From the NCBI RefSeq assembly GCF_003112675.1, contig NZ_BFAY01000011.1, forward strand, positions 1,426,001-1,490,000: a stretch of 64,000 bases of DNA. Reading direction: 5' to 3'. A model generated the notes under the pieces. That model worked only from the letters and a program-made list of their open reading frames with translations, was not told where the DNA came from and made no database searches. A program made the position numbers and the translations under genes. Of the stretch, positions 38,754 through 47,906 are shown piece after piece. This DNA is from Leptospira johnsonii (lineage in GTDB: Bacteria; Spirochaetota; Leptospiria; Leptospirales; Leptospiraceae). The stretch's first letter is position 1. Every line of letters begins with the position of its first letter.

Positions 38754-39088
38754 TTTCCCAATTTGAACTCGTCAAAAGCATCTTCGATAGTAGGAAGAAC
38801 TTTAAACACTTTGTCCAACATTGTGATCTCGAATAGTTGGAGAAGATCGTCGTCATTCACTACTATGATGATATCCCCTTCTGCTGAATTGAACTTTTTT
38901 TTGTAAGAGACTAGGATCCCCAACGCAGTTGAGCAAATATGACTCACCTCTGTAAGATCGATAATGATCTTAGGAGAAGGTTCGAAATTATGGTCGCTCA
39001 GGTTGCGGTCCAGTTCCTCGCTGTCGGATTGCAAAATAGATCCGGAAATTTTGATGATGTGGATGTCGCCTTGAACCGTTATTTCCAT
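38750..39088 (-). CDS. STAS-domain protein (anti-sigma factor antagonist)
   Basis: 112 residues from the ATG at 39088 (MEITVQGDIHIIKISG), where the STAS fold begins; the frame is open to 39136 with weaker starts. The phosphorylatable Ser lies in SHICSTALGIL, as in SpoIIAA/RsbV. It would be dephosphorylated by SpoIIE-type phosphatases such as those at 22218 and 42351, and so release an anti-sigma kinase, but no RsbW-type kinase is in the window. It is coupled to rdgB by the TTGA overlap. Confidence 0.83.
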   Translation of the reverse strand: MEITVQGDIHIIKISGSILQSDSEELDRNLSDHNFEPSPKIIIDLTEVSHICSTALGILVSYKKKFNSAEGDIIIVVNDDDLLQLFEITMLDKVFKVLPTIEDAFDEFKLGN

Positions 39089-39286
39089 GTGGGTAACGAA
39101 CCTTGTGTGCATATTCGATTTTTTAATAGCAAGCAAAAAACAGCCTTTCGTGAACTTCTTTGCCCCTTCTTCTCGAATAATTTTAGAAAAAGAAGGGGAT
39201 GGGCCTTTTTTCAGGAATTTCTCCCGAAAAAACTTCGTTTATGTCCCGCAATTGGGCCTCCTTTGAGGTCTTATCCTATTTTCCGA

Positions 39287-40528
39287 TCAGGAAACCTTCT
39301 GTAATTGCTCTCTGAAAACTTCGGAGGTCATCTTGACTTTGTATTTTGCAATCAATTTATCTTTGAGAATTGCAAACGGTTTTTCAGTGATCAAATGGTA
39401 GAAATACGCGAAGAAGAAAACTGTTAGTCCGACTGGGATGGTATAGAGCAGAAATTCGTGCTGTTCTAATTTTTTATCCGCGTAAAGCAACTTTCTAGAA
39501 ATAGGCGTCATCACCACAATATGAATGATATATGCGCAGTACGATAATTTTGCAAAAGGAGAGAATCCTTTCCAAGAAAGGAATTTTCCGATCGGATCTC
39601 CTTTTCTCATAGAGAGAATAAAAATCCCGATCCATAGCAGAGCAAAACTTGGGTAGCGAATGACTTGATGAAATCCCATTTCGAATTCGTTAGCTAATGC
39701 AGTGTAGGTCAATAGTCCGATCCAAAGTCCTGCATGTAGATAATTTGCCCAAGGTCCAAGTTGGAGAGCCTTTTCGACCCATCCTTTATGAAAATTGAAT
39801 ATATACGCGAATATAATACCATAAAGAACCGAATCTATATGTCCGTGGAAGGGATAATAAATATATCCATTGTATAGATCTACACTATCTGAACCGGAGG
39901 TCTTTAAAACAACCGTATACATAAAGATCGCACGATAGATCAAAGGAAGTGCGGTAAGAAAGATCAAAAATCCCAACCTAAAACGTTTTGGAACATATCT
40001 GAAAATGCCTAACAGAAAGATCGGAAACGCGATATAGAATTGTTCCTCTAAAGAGAGGGACCAACCGTGGAACATAGTTCCTTTAAAATAGTCGGAAAGA
40101 TAAAGAAAATCGAACCATATCTTACTTTTAGCGGCAATTATCTGATCTACAAATTCGGGAGGTGCGCTTTTAAGCATTGCGGGGATGAATATGAAATACT
40201 GTAATATTAAGAAAATATAAAACGGAGGAAAAATCCTTAAAGACCGTTTTAGATAGAAAAACTTCCAGTTTATGGTACCTTTGGATTCCAATTCCGCAAA
40301 CAAAGGACTTGCGATCAGGAACCCACTTAACGGAAAGAATAGATCCAAACAAACAGAACCGTTATTTAAGAAATTTCTTAAGTATGGATCTATATCAGGA
40401 ATAAAGATCTGAACTGTACGGTACATATGTCCATAGATCAGCATAAAAAAGCCTAAGGTTCTTGCCCCGTTAAAAGGTGCGATCTCCCTTTCGTCAGGTT
40501 TAAAAATTCCTAGGAAATATTCTTTCAT
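39287..40528 (-). CDS. acyltransferase family 3 membrane protein (OafA/YrhL type)
   Basis: 413 residues with about ten membrane segments. The N-terminal RTLGFFMLIYGHMYR segment carries the His expected in the first helix, and DLFFPLSGFLIASPLF is the family's second landmark, followed by FFYLKRSLRIFPPF. Such enzymes acylate sugars of LPS O-antigen or other glycans. It overlaps the upstream membrane glycosyltransferase-like gene by four bases (ATGA), so both likely modify the same surface polymer. Confidence 0.88.
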   Translation of the reverse strand: MKEYFLGIFKPDEREIAPFNGARTLGFFMLIYGHMYRTVQIFIPDIDPYLRNFLNNGSVCLDLFFPLSGFLIASPLFAELESKGTINWKFFYLKRSLRIFPPFYIFLILQYFIFIPAMLKSAPPEFVDQIIAAKSKIWFDFLYLSDYFKGTMFHGWSLSLEEQFYIAFPIFLLGIFRYVPKRFRLGFLIFLTALPLIYRAIFMYTVVLKTSGSDSVDLYNGYIYYPFHGHIDSVLYGIIFAYIFNFHKGWVEKALQLGPWANYLHAGLWIGLLTYTALANEFEMGFHQVIRYPSFALLWIGIFILSMRKGDPIGKFLSWKGFSPFAKLSYCAYIIHIVVMTPISRKLLYADKKLEQHEFLLYTIPVGLTVFFFAYFYHLITEKPFAILKDKLIAKYKVKMTSEVFREQLQKVS

Positions 40529-42105
40529 TCAATGATCCTTACTATTGTGGATTTATAGTGAAAGGAGTTCCTGTTTAGGATTTGAAACTCTTCACTTTCT
40601 TTTTCTGGTGTTTCTAATGTGATTGTAATTGCAGATTCCGAGTCGCTGCATCGGAAGGATTTCGGGACTAAAAAATGCCATTCTTCATTTAGGCAGGAGT
40701 TGTACCCTTCTCTAGTTAGTCTGAGAAGAATTCCTAAACTTAGATCCCCCTGTCCGAAATCTTTTGGATCGGATTTCCAGCGAATTCTGTATTTGGTTCC
40801 TTTTTGAGGAGAGATCGCCGTCACAAATTTTTCAGGTCTATCATCGTACTCGAATTCTGTGTTTTTACCATAGATGGCGATGCAGAGGAATATTATGGAA
40901 ATAGAATAGATCTGAAAGCTTCTGGTATTCGGGAATTCGAATTTGGATAGAATGATCTTTAAGTTCAGATAATAAAGAAGTCCCGCTAGAACATAGGTAA
41001 ACCAGTAAATATGGGAGATCTGGCCCCCTTTCATCTTGAATGCACCGAATAATGTGATGAAGAAAGCCCAGATTAGTGTTTTGAGTAAAGATCTATCAAA
41101 TTCTTGTAATTTATTCTTCCAGAAACTAGGAATTCCGAATAATAGACCAACCGCTAAAAGTGCCGGGATCTGTTTTGGAATACTAAGTGGAGAAACGTAA
41201 TAAGATAGAACATACTGTAATGTTGGGCCTAATTTATGAAAGGTAGAGTTCTTCAGAGCTAATCCAATGATTTTACTCAAGTTCCCGGGAGAATTAGTGA
41301 ATTGTTCAATGAGCGGAGGAGTCCAGCAGATGATCGTGAAAGCTAACGCAAATAAAATGTTTAATCCGAACTCTTTCGTTTTGTATTGGGAAAGTCCTTT
41401 GTTCTTATAGTCCGTTTCAAAACTTAGGTTATCTTTTAATACCTGACTCCGGGCTTCGAGAGCCTGGCCCTTTTGGGACAGGCTCTTATAAAAATAAAAA
41501 CATCCAACTGCGAACATCGGTATGATAAATGAAATCCCGACGATCTGATTTTGAACGATGATGTTCGAACAAACTACGAACCAGAAAAAATTTCGGATAG
41601 AACCTTGGGAAAAATCAGCTAAAGAAAGGATCAATACCAAAGTGGGTAAAAGAACCACTCCAGGTCCCCAGATATTTGAGAATGCGTTTGGTAAAAGAGG
41701 AGTTAATCCTAAAACCAAAGATGCGAATAGTAGAACTGTAGATCTGTTCTCTTCTAATTTTGAGTAAAGAATTCTTAAACCGATCAGAAGGAAAAAAAGA
41801 TTATAAAGAACGATCCCGATAGAGTGGGCTCCATGAGGAGACTTCACAAAGAAGAATATTTTTTCTGCAAGAGCAAGATAGTAGAATACGATCGGTCCCG
41901 GATGATTCACTAAGAAGCGAGAGTATGCTCCTAGGGTCTCTTCTAACATTCCTGCCTTCCAGATCTGAAGAGCATTAGCGGCATAATCTCCAGTCTCTTG
42001 GTATGGTTGGCTAAAGAATCCAGGATTTGCTAGAAGATACGCTAAGCAGAATACGATCGGGAAGACTAGATAAAGTGGAAGTTTTTTGTTGGAAGATGTT
42101 TGCAT
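40525..42105 (-). CDS. GT-C-fold membrane glycosyltransferase-like protein
   Basis: 526 residues, about eleven membrane segments, with the catalytic-type acidic residue in the first periplasmic loop (QETGDYAANALQIW). The overall plan is like ArnT/PMT (GT39-type) transferases that use lipid-linked sugars, but no family signature is decisive. A soluble C-terminal part of about 130 residues (from about 395) is probably periplasmic. It is coupled with the acyltransferase gene, suggesting LPS or glycan decoration. Confidence 0.72.
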   Translation of the reverse strand: MQTSSNKKLPLYLVFPIVFCLAYLLANPGFFSQPYQETGDYAANALQIWKAGMLEETLGAYSRFLVNHPGPIVFYYLALAEKIFFFVKSPHGAHSIGIVLYNLFFLLIGLRILYSKLEENRSTVLLFASLVLGLTPLLPNAFSNIWGPGVVLLPTLVLILSLADFSQGSIRNFFWFVVCSNIIVQNQIVGISFIIPMFAVGCFYFYKSLSQKGQALEARSQVLKDNLSFETDYKNKGLSQYKTKEFGLNILFALAFTIICWTPPLIEQFTNSPGNLSKIIGLALKNSTFHKLGPTLQYVLSYYVSPLSIPKQIPALLAVGLLFGIPSFWKNKLQEFDRSLLKTLIWAFFITLFGAFKMKGGQISHIYWFTYVLAGLLYYLNLKIILSKFEFPNTRSFQIYSISIIFLCIAIYGKNTEFEYDDRPEKFVTAISPQKGTKYRIRWKSDPKDFGQGDLSLGILLRLTREGYNSCLNEEWHFLVPKSFRCSDSESAITITLETPEKESEEFQILNRNSFHYKSTIVRIIE

Positions 42106-42350
42106 GAATCGGAGAAGAATAGGTTGGCCGATATTTCCAGTAAGCTTCTGTTTTTCGATTCCTGGGTCAAGTAGATTCCTTTTTAGAACGTGCTTTATGC
42201 AAAGATGGAAAGCTTATAAGGAGCTTTAAATAATTTCTGTTGGAATTCCGACAAATCTAAGAAGTCTCACAAAATTTTGGAAATAAATTACGCTTGATCC
42301 GAGTCGTATCGTTACTCTAAGCTTCCCGGACTACTTTTCTACACCAATCA

Positions 42351-45300
42351 ATGGATCCCTTATTTTTTAATTTTTACTCTTTCGGTTCGATCTTAATCGT
42401 TCTGTACTTCCTTTATGCTGGCTTCTTCTTTCTTACAATCAAGGAGAGAAGTATGGCCGCCTTCCATTTAGGAGTCTGCGGTTTAACTACAGTTTTCCAT
42501 AATATCGGATATTTCTGGGGCTTTATCTCCTTCGACGAAAGCACAATTTTTCATAGGGCCATTGCAGTTGCTGGACCATTGATGAGCTTTACCCAATTAG
42601 TGGGATTTTTCATTTATTTCCCTGAGCCTAGGAAGAAAGGGATCTTACCTGGGTTGATCTTCTATTGGCTTCTTTATCTGGGAGTATTAGTAGTCACAGG
42701 ATATTATGTTTTCATTTGCTGGGATGCTCCTAGATCTTTTGTGCCCGGAAGTCATTACTGGGATTATGAGGTCCATGTATTTTACAGTTATTTTATATAT
42801 ATAATCTTATTCTACGAAGCATGTTACCTTGTGATCGGAATCTGGAAAGCGATCATAGAGACAGGAAAAGAGAGAAGGTCGGTAATCTATATTCTTCTTA
42901 GCTATGCGGTGATCACAGTAGTTCCAGGAATTTTGAACGCACTCAGTCGAAATGGAACAGTTGCACGCGCTACCTATCAACAGTCTTTTAACCTAGGAAT
43001 GGTTACGGGAATGTTCCTGATCATGATCGTGTATGTGAACGCGACTAAGGAAAGAACTACGATACTAAATCGTATCATCGGGATCTCTTTGGCTACGTTC
43101 TTCGTATGTTATCAATTGGTAGGTTATTCTATTCTGAACGGATACGAAAGATCTTACGATGAGATGAAAAGAAGAGACAGCTCCATTTCAGTTCAAGAAG
43201 GAAAAGATTCACAGGGCCTGGCTTATATAGTTTCTTATGATCCTGAAAAGAATGAGTTTCGATCCGAAAGAGGAAATAAGGATCCTCGATCTAAAAAAGA
43301 AGACGAATTAGAGGTTCGGTTCTTTAGGGAAAAACAAAAGATCTCTAATCTAGGAAGTTTGCCTGCAAAAGAAAGATTGGAAAGAACAGAAAAGATCCTG
43401 GAGGCTTCTCCAAGTGACTTTAAGGCTTATGCCGCCGGTATCCGTGCCTTTCTGAAATCAAAGAACAACGAAACGGTAAAAGATGCCGATATGGAGGATT
43501 ATTTCAGAGGTATATACGGAAAACTGAATATTATCCGAAATAAATATTCTAGACTTCCCGATCGTAAAAAACAAAAATCCATAGAGGGGTTGCTCGTTTC
43601 TCCCGATATCGGATTGTCCGAGACCTTGGCGTATGTAAAACAATCTGCAATCCAGGCGGTTAATTCGGATAAATCGGCAGACCAAGTTTCTAAGATCGTG
43701 CTGAGTTCTTTGGCTCCTATTCATTTTGCAGGAGAGAGGATCTATCGAGGCACCAGGATCTATTCTCCTTCCGATCCTAAGCCTGTAATGTATCTATCTT
43801 ACTATTTCGTTCCGAGCATGAACGGAAAGATCTACGAAGTAGGATTCGAATATAAGGATTATCGAATATTTCATCACGATCCAAGCTTTATCTTAGTTGC
43901 CTCTATGGTCCTCACATTCTTGGTGATTGTGTTCGGATTCAGGTTCTTCTTCCAAAATGCGATCGTTGTGCCAATGGACGAAGTGGTGGTGGGATTGACC
44001 GAAGTGAATTCGGGAAATCTAGAATATAGACTGACTCCTAGAGTGGAAGACGAGATCGGATTTATCGCTAGGTCTTTCAATAAGATGGCGATAAGTATCC
44101 AAACTGCCAAGAAAAGACTCCAGGAATATGCGGACGAGCTGGAAGAAAAGGTAAAAGACAGAACCAAAGAATTAGAAAAAACTTTGAAAGAAGTGAATGA
44201 ACTCAAACAACAACAGGACGGAGATTATTTCCTTACCTCACTTCTGATCAAACCTTTAGGCGCGAATAAGGCAGTATCTGAAAACATCAAAGTAGACTTC
44301 TTAATAGAACAAAAGAAAAAGTTCAGCTTTCGAAGATTTAACGACGAGATCGGCGGAGATATGAATATCTCCAACCAGATCACTCTCAGAGGACAACGTT
44401 ATATAGTTTTTTTAAATGCGGACGCCATGGGAAAATCCATGCAAGGAGCAGGAGGAGCCTTGGTTTTAGGAGCAGTATGCGAATCTATCATAGAAAGGAC
44501 TCGGATGGTAGAATCTATGAAAGAGCAGTCTCCTGAAAGATGGCTAAAAAACGCATTTATAGAATTGCATAAGGTATTTGAAAGTTTCGAAGGTTCTATG
44601 CTAGTTTCCTCCGTGATAGGACTGATAGATGAAAATTCCGGAACATTATATTATATTAATGCAGAACATCCTTGGACCGTGCTTTTTAGAGATGGAAAAG
44701 CGGGGTTTATAGAACAAGATCTCATGTTCAGAAAATTGGGAACGACAGGAATGGATGGAAAAATTTCGGTCAAAACATTCCAGCTATTGCCCGGTGATGT
44801 GATTATCGCGGGCTCAGACGGAAGGGATGATATTTTGATCGGAAACGATGAAGAAGGTACAAGGATCATCAACGACGACGAAAAACTTTTCCTAAAACTG
44901 ATAGAAGAGGGAAATGGAGAACTTTCTAATATATACGAATCCATACACAAAGTAGGTTCTTTAACGGACGACTTATCTTTGGTCCGAATCTCTTTCAAAG
45001 AAGAAGGTGGAATTGAGAGGATCCAAGAGAAGGAGAAGATCAGGCTACTTCTTCGAAAAGCAAAAGAAAAGTCCCAAGATAAGAATATCAAAGAAGCATT
45101 AGCTTTATTGGAAGAAGCCGACTTACTAGACAACCGTCTACCTGAGGTGAAAAAAGGATTACTTAAGTATCATATTCGATTGAAGAATTATTCAAAGGCC
45201 GCGCAATTTGCTGAAGAATATTTGAACATTCGTCCGGTGGATAAAGAGATATTATTCATCGCTTCTTACGTTGCAAGAAGGGCCAAACAATTCCAAAAAG

Positions 45301-45488
45301 CCCAGGATTTTGGTGAAAGATTACTCTTAAGGGAACCTGATCATATTAGAAATTTGATCAATTTAACTAGGATCTCTATCGCTTTACGAAATTATGAAAG
45401 AGCAAAACAGCTTTTGAGAGAAGCTTACAGACTGGAACCGGAGAATTCTCAGGTCCAAAAGATCAAGCAAGCCTTAGATAGAATATAA
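42351..45488 (+). CDS. membrane SpoIIE-type PP2C phosphatase with HAMP and TPR repeats
   Basis: 1045 residues. An N-terminal multi-pass membrane sensor (about seven segments to residue 250) is followed by an extracytoplasmic region (about 260-510), one more membrane segment (LVASMVLTFLVIVFGF), a HAMP domain, a coiled coil, a PP2C phosphatase (about 640-890) and C-terminal TPR-like helices (about 900-1045). The phosphatase motifs are variant: GGDMNI, DAMGKSM in place of D-x-GHG, SDGRDD and DDLSLV. The metal-binding aspartates remain. Role: signal-controlled dephosphorylation of a STAS protein. Confidence 0.85.
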   Translation: MDPLFFNFYSFGSILIVLYFLYAGFFFLTIKERSMAAFHLGVCGLTTVFHNIGYFWGFISFDESTIFHRAIAVAGPLMSFTQLVGFFIYFPEPRKKGILPGLIFYWLLYLGVLVVTGYYVFICWDAPRSFVPGSHYWDYEVHVFYSYFIYIILFYEACYLVIGIWKAIIETGKERRSVIYILLSYAVITVVPGILNALSRNGTVARATYQQSFNLGMVTGMFLIMIVYVNATKERTTILNRIIGISLATFFVCYQLVGYSILNGYERSYDEMKRRDSSISVQEGKDSQGLAYIVSYDPEKNEFRSERGNKDPRSKKEDELEVRFFREKQKISNLGSLPAKERLERTEKILEASPSDFKAYAAGIRAFLKSKNNETVKDADMEDYFRGIYGKLNIIRNKYSRLPDRKKQKSIEGLLVSPDIGLSETLAYVKQSAIQAVNSDKSADQVSKIVLSSLAPIHFAGERIYRGTRIYSPSDPKPVMYLSYYFVPSMNGKIYEVGFEYKDYRIFHHDPSFILVASMVLTFLVIVFGFRFFFQNAIVVPMDEVVVGLTEVNSGNLEYRLTPRVEDEIGFIARSFNKMAISIQTAKKRLQEYADELEEKVKDRTKELEKTLKEVNELKQQQDGDYFLTSLLIKPLGANKAVSENIKVDFLIEQKKKFSFRRFNDEIGGDMNISNQITLRGQRYIVFLNADAMGKSMQGAGGALVLGAVCESIIERTRMVESMKEQSPERWLKNAFIELHKVFESFEGSMLVSSVIGLIDENSGTLYYINAEHPWTVLFRDGKAGFIEQDLMFRKLGTTGMDGKISVKTFQLLPGDVIIAGSDGRDDILIGNDEEGTRIINDDEKLFLKLIEEGNGELSNIYESIHKVGSLTDDLSLVRISFKEEGGIERIQEKEKIRLLLRKAKEKSQDKNIKEALALLEEADLLDNRLPEVKKGLLKYHIRLKNYSKAAQFAEEYLNIRPVDKEILFIASYVARRAKQFQKAQDFGERLLLREPDHIRNLINLTRISIALRNYERAKQLLREAYRLEPENSQVQKIKQALDRI

Positions 45489-45632
45489 GACTTTCTCCCT
45501 AATGTGACTTAATTAGGAGCCTAAAGTTAAAAACAGATTTAGGAAATTAATTTTGTCTAAATTGTGTAAATATCTTGCAAAAGGAGGTCAAAATATTTAA
45601 AATACGCGGATCAAATACGCAATAGAATTAGA

Positions 45633-45652
45633 AGATTAAAAACTTTTAATCT
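45633..45652. promoter_or_regulatory. inverted repeat abutting the kinase start codon
   Basis: AGATTAAAA-AC-TTTTAATCT, a perfect 9-bp dyad that ends one base before the ATG at 45653. There is no Shine-Dalgarno sequence between it and the start; an AGGAGG lies about 65 bases upstream instead. It could be an operator or a translation-blocking hairpin. Confidence 0.4.
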
Positions 45653-47455
45653 ATGCTCTTCCCTATCATGCTTTCATACGATTCTAAACTAAGGTTCGGG
45701 CTTATCGGTGTGGGTTTTTTAAGCCTCTTGATCGGTGTTTCTTCCTGGATCAGCAATCGGAATCTCGCCCAATCTAAGGATTGGGAATCCCATACATTCG
45801 GAGTTCTTTCCAGATTAGAAAGTTTGTCCTCTTCCGTAAAGGAAACCAAGATCCGATTTTTACTCTTCTTGTCTTCAGGCAAAAAAGAGGATCTAGAATA
45901 TTATAAAACTGAAAAGCAGAATCTTTTCTTTAAGCTGGGAGAGCTGAAATATATAACCAGAGATAACTCGATACAACTAACGGTTCTTTCCGAATTGGAA
46001 AAGGTGATGACAAAGAGGGACGAACTAGTCCAGAAATTCGGTTATTCTTCTCGGAACCAAGAAGTGGAAACGAAAAACGCCACTTTAGAGAACGAGATTG
46101 ATCGTCTGATCGACAAATTGAAGGAAAAAGAGGTCACACTTCTTGCGGAAAGAAGTTCCGACTCCAAAACTAAGGAAAGGATCACGGATTGGATACTCTT
46201 CCTTTCGATTACATTTAATATTCTGATCCTAGCGGTAGTTTACAGGTTCTTAAAGAGAGAATTCGATCGAAGGATAGGGGCGGAAAAGGTCCTTTCTGAG
46301 AAGAACGAACTTATGGAACATACACTTTTCGAAAAGGAGAAAGTATATAAAGAAATCTTAATGATAAAATCCGCTTTAGATTGTGCATCCAGCAATATCA
46401 TGATTGCGGACAACGATCTGAACGTGGTATATACGAACCGTTCCGTGGTGAATATGTTCCAAACCGCTAAGGATAATATTCGCAACCAATATCCGCATTT
46501 TTCTCCGGAAGCACTTTTAGGATCCTGTATAGATATCTTTCATGTTCATCCTGAGAAACAAAGGTATATCCTTTCCACATTTACGAATACTCATAAAAGT
46601 TCCATTTCTATAGGTGGAAGACAGTTTAACCTAAGCGCAGACCCTGTTATAGATTCTTCAGGAGAAAGATTGGGAAGCGTGGTCGAATGGCTGGACGTGA
46701 CCGAACGGAATCTGAAAGAATTCCAAATAAATCAACTGAATAAGGATCTAGAAGAGAATATTCAGAAATTAGAATATGCTAATAAGGAATTAGAAGCGTT
46801 CAGTTATTCCGTTTCTCACGATTTACGGGCTCCAATTCGAGGGATAGACGGATTTACTAAGATCATGTTGGAAGATTATTCCATGGTTTTGGAACCGGAA
46901 GCTCTTAGGCTTTTGAATGTGATCGCTACAAATTCTAAATTTATGGGGCAGTTGATAGACGACCTTCTTGCATTCTATCGTGTTTCCAAGCTGGAACCAA
47001 AATCGGATTCCATAAATATGAAACATATGGTTTCCGATTCGATAGAGATCATCAATCAGGAATACGGATCCAAAAGTCCTAAGGTGCAAATTTCCGAACT
47101 TCCTCCTGCCAGAGGCGATGCTTCGATGTTAAAACAGGTTTGGCTGAATCTGATATCAAACGCATTTAAGTATTCTTCCAAGTCTCAAAATCCTTTCGTC
47201 GAAATAGGCTTTTTAAATGGAGAAGGGAACCGAACATACTTCGTGAAAGATAACGGAGTAGGTTTCGACGATCAGTATTCTCATAAACTTTTTAAGGTAT
47301 TCCAAAGATTACATTCCAGCGAAGAATTTTATGGAACAGGGATTGGACTTGCGATCGTGGATAGGATCGTGCAGAGGCATGGCGGGAAAGTTTGGGCAGA
47401 AGGAAAAATGGGACAGGGTGCCACATTTTATTTTACAATACCGAGCAAGGAATAG
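45653..47455 (+). CDS. sensor histidine kinase with CHASE3-like and PAS domains
   Basis: 600 residues. TM1 (about 13-33), a periplasmic helical CHASE3-like domain (about 38-175), TM2 (about 180-198), a PAS domain (about 240-350, with NIMIADNDLNVVYTN), a coiled coil, HisKA with His389 in SVSHDLRAP and a HATPase with VKDNGVGFD and GTGIGLAIV. This layout (CHASE3-PAS-kinase, phytochrome-like HisKA) usually pairs with Rcp1-type single-domain regulators, and such a gene follows six bases later. Start codon uncertain (45653 or 45668). Confidence 0.88.
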   Translation: MLFPIMLSYDSKLRFGLIGVGFLSLLIGVSSWISNRNLAQSKDWESHTFGVLSRLESLSSSVKETKIRFLLFLSSGKKEDLEYYKTEKQNLFFKLGELKYITRDNSIQLTVLSELEKVMTKRDELVQKFGYSSRNQEVETKNATLENEIDRLIDKLKEKEVTLLAERSSDSKTKERITDWILFLSITFNILILAVVYRFLKREFDRRIGAEKVLSEKNELMEHTLFEKEKVYKEILMIKSALDCASSNIMIADNDLNVVYTNRSVVNMFQTAKDNIRNQYPHFSPEALLGSCIDIFHVHPEKQRYILSTFTNTHKSSISIGGRQFNLSADPVIDSSGERLGSVVEWLDVTERNLKEFQINQLNKDLEENIQKLEYANKELEAFSYSVSHDLRAPIRGIDGFTKIMLEDYSMVLEPEALRLLNVIATNSKFMGQLIDDLLAFYRVSKLEPKSDSINMKHMVSDSIEIINQEYGSKSPKVQISELPPARGDASMLKQVWLNLISNAFKYSSKSQNPFVEIGFLNGEGNRTYFVKDNGVGFDDQYSHKLFKVFQRLHSSEEFYGTGIGLAIVDRIVQRHGGKVWAEGKMGQGATFYFTIPSKE

Positions 47456-47461
47456 AGAAGA

Positions 47462-47905
47462 ATGAATCAATCGGGAAACTATGATATACTTTATGCGGAA
47501 GATAATCCGAACGACGCGGAACTTACTTTGAGAGGTTTCAGAAAAAATAATTTAGTAAATCAGGTATTTCATGTCAAAGATGGAGAGGAAGCTCTAGAGT
47601 TTTTGTTCTGCAGAGGAAGATATAAAGATAGAGAATCCGGCGGGAAACCCTTGTTTGTATTATTAGATCTTAAAATGCCTAAAGTGGACGGACTCGAGGT
47701 GCTGAGAGAGATCAAGTCCGACGAAAAATTGAGAACGGTTCCCGTAGTGATGTTAACTTCTTCCGCCGAAGAGAAAGACATAGTAGAAAGTTATAAACTA
47801 GGCGTGAACAGTTATATTATTAAGCCTGTAGAATTTGAAAAGCTGATCATAACTGTATCTGAAATAGGACAATATTGGTGTATATTAAATAAATCGGTGC
47901 ATTGA
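47462..47905 (+). CDS. single-domain response regulator (Rcp1-like)
   Basis: 147-residue receiver. Acidic residues Glu13/Asp14, phospho-acceptor Asp69 (LLDLKMP), Thr in MLTSS and Lys in YIIKPVE are present. The insertion before the Asp strand ([14 protein letters not shown]) is typical of Rcp1-type regulators that serve phytochrome-like kinases. It lies between the kinase and a hybrid kinase, with a one-base gap to the latter, forming a phosphorelay operon. Confidence 0.9.
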   Translation: MNQSGNYDILYAEDNPNDAELTLRGFRKNNLVNQVFHVKDGEEALEFLFCRGRYKDRESGGKPLFVLLDLKMPKVDGLEVLREIKSDEKLRTVPVVMLTSSAEEKDIVESYKLGVNSYIIKPVEFEKLIITVSEIGQYWCILNKSVH

Positions 47906-47906
47906 C

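Noticed and set aside
44651..45133. Minus-strand frame of 160 codons
   Set aside because: Antisense to the PP2C phosphatase; Ser/Ile-rich shadow.
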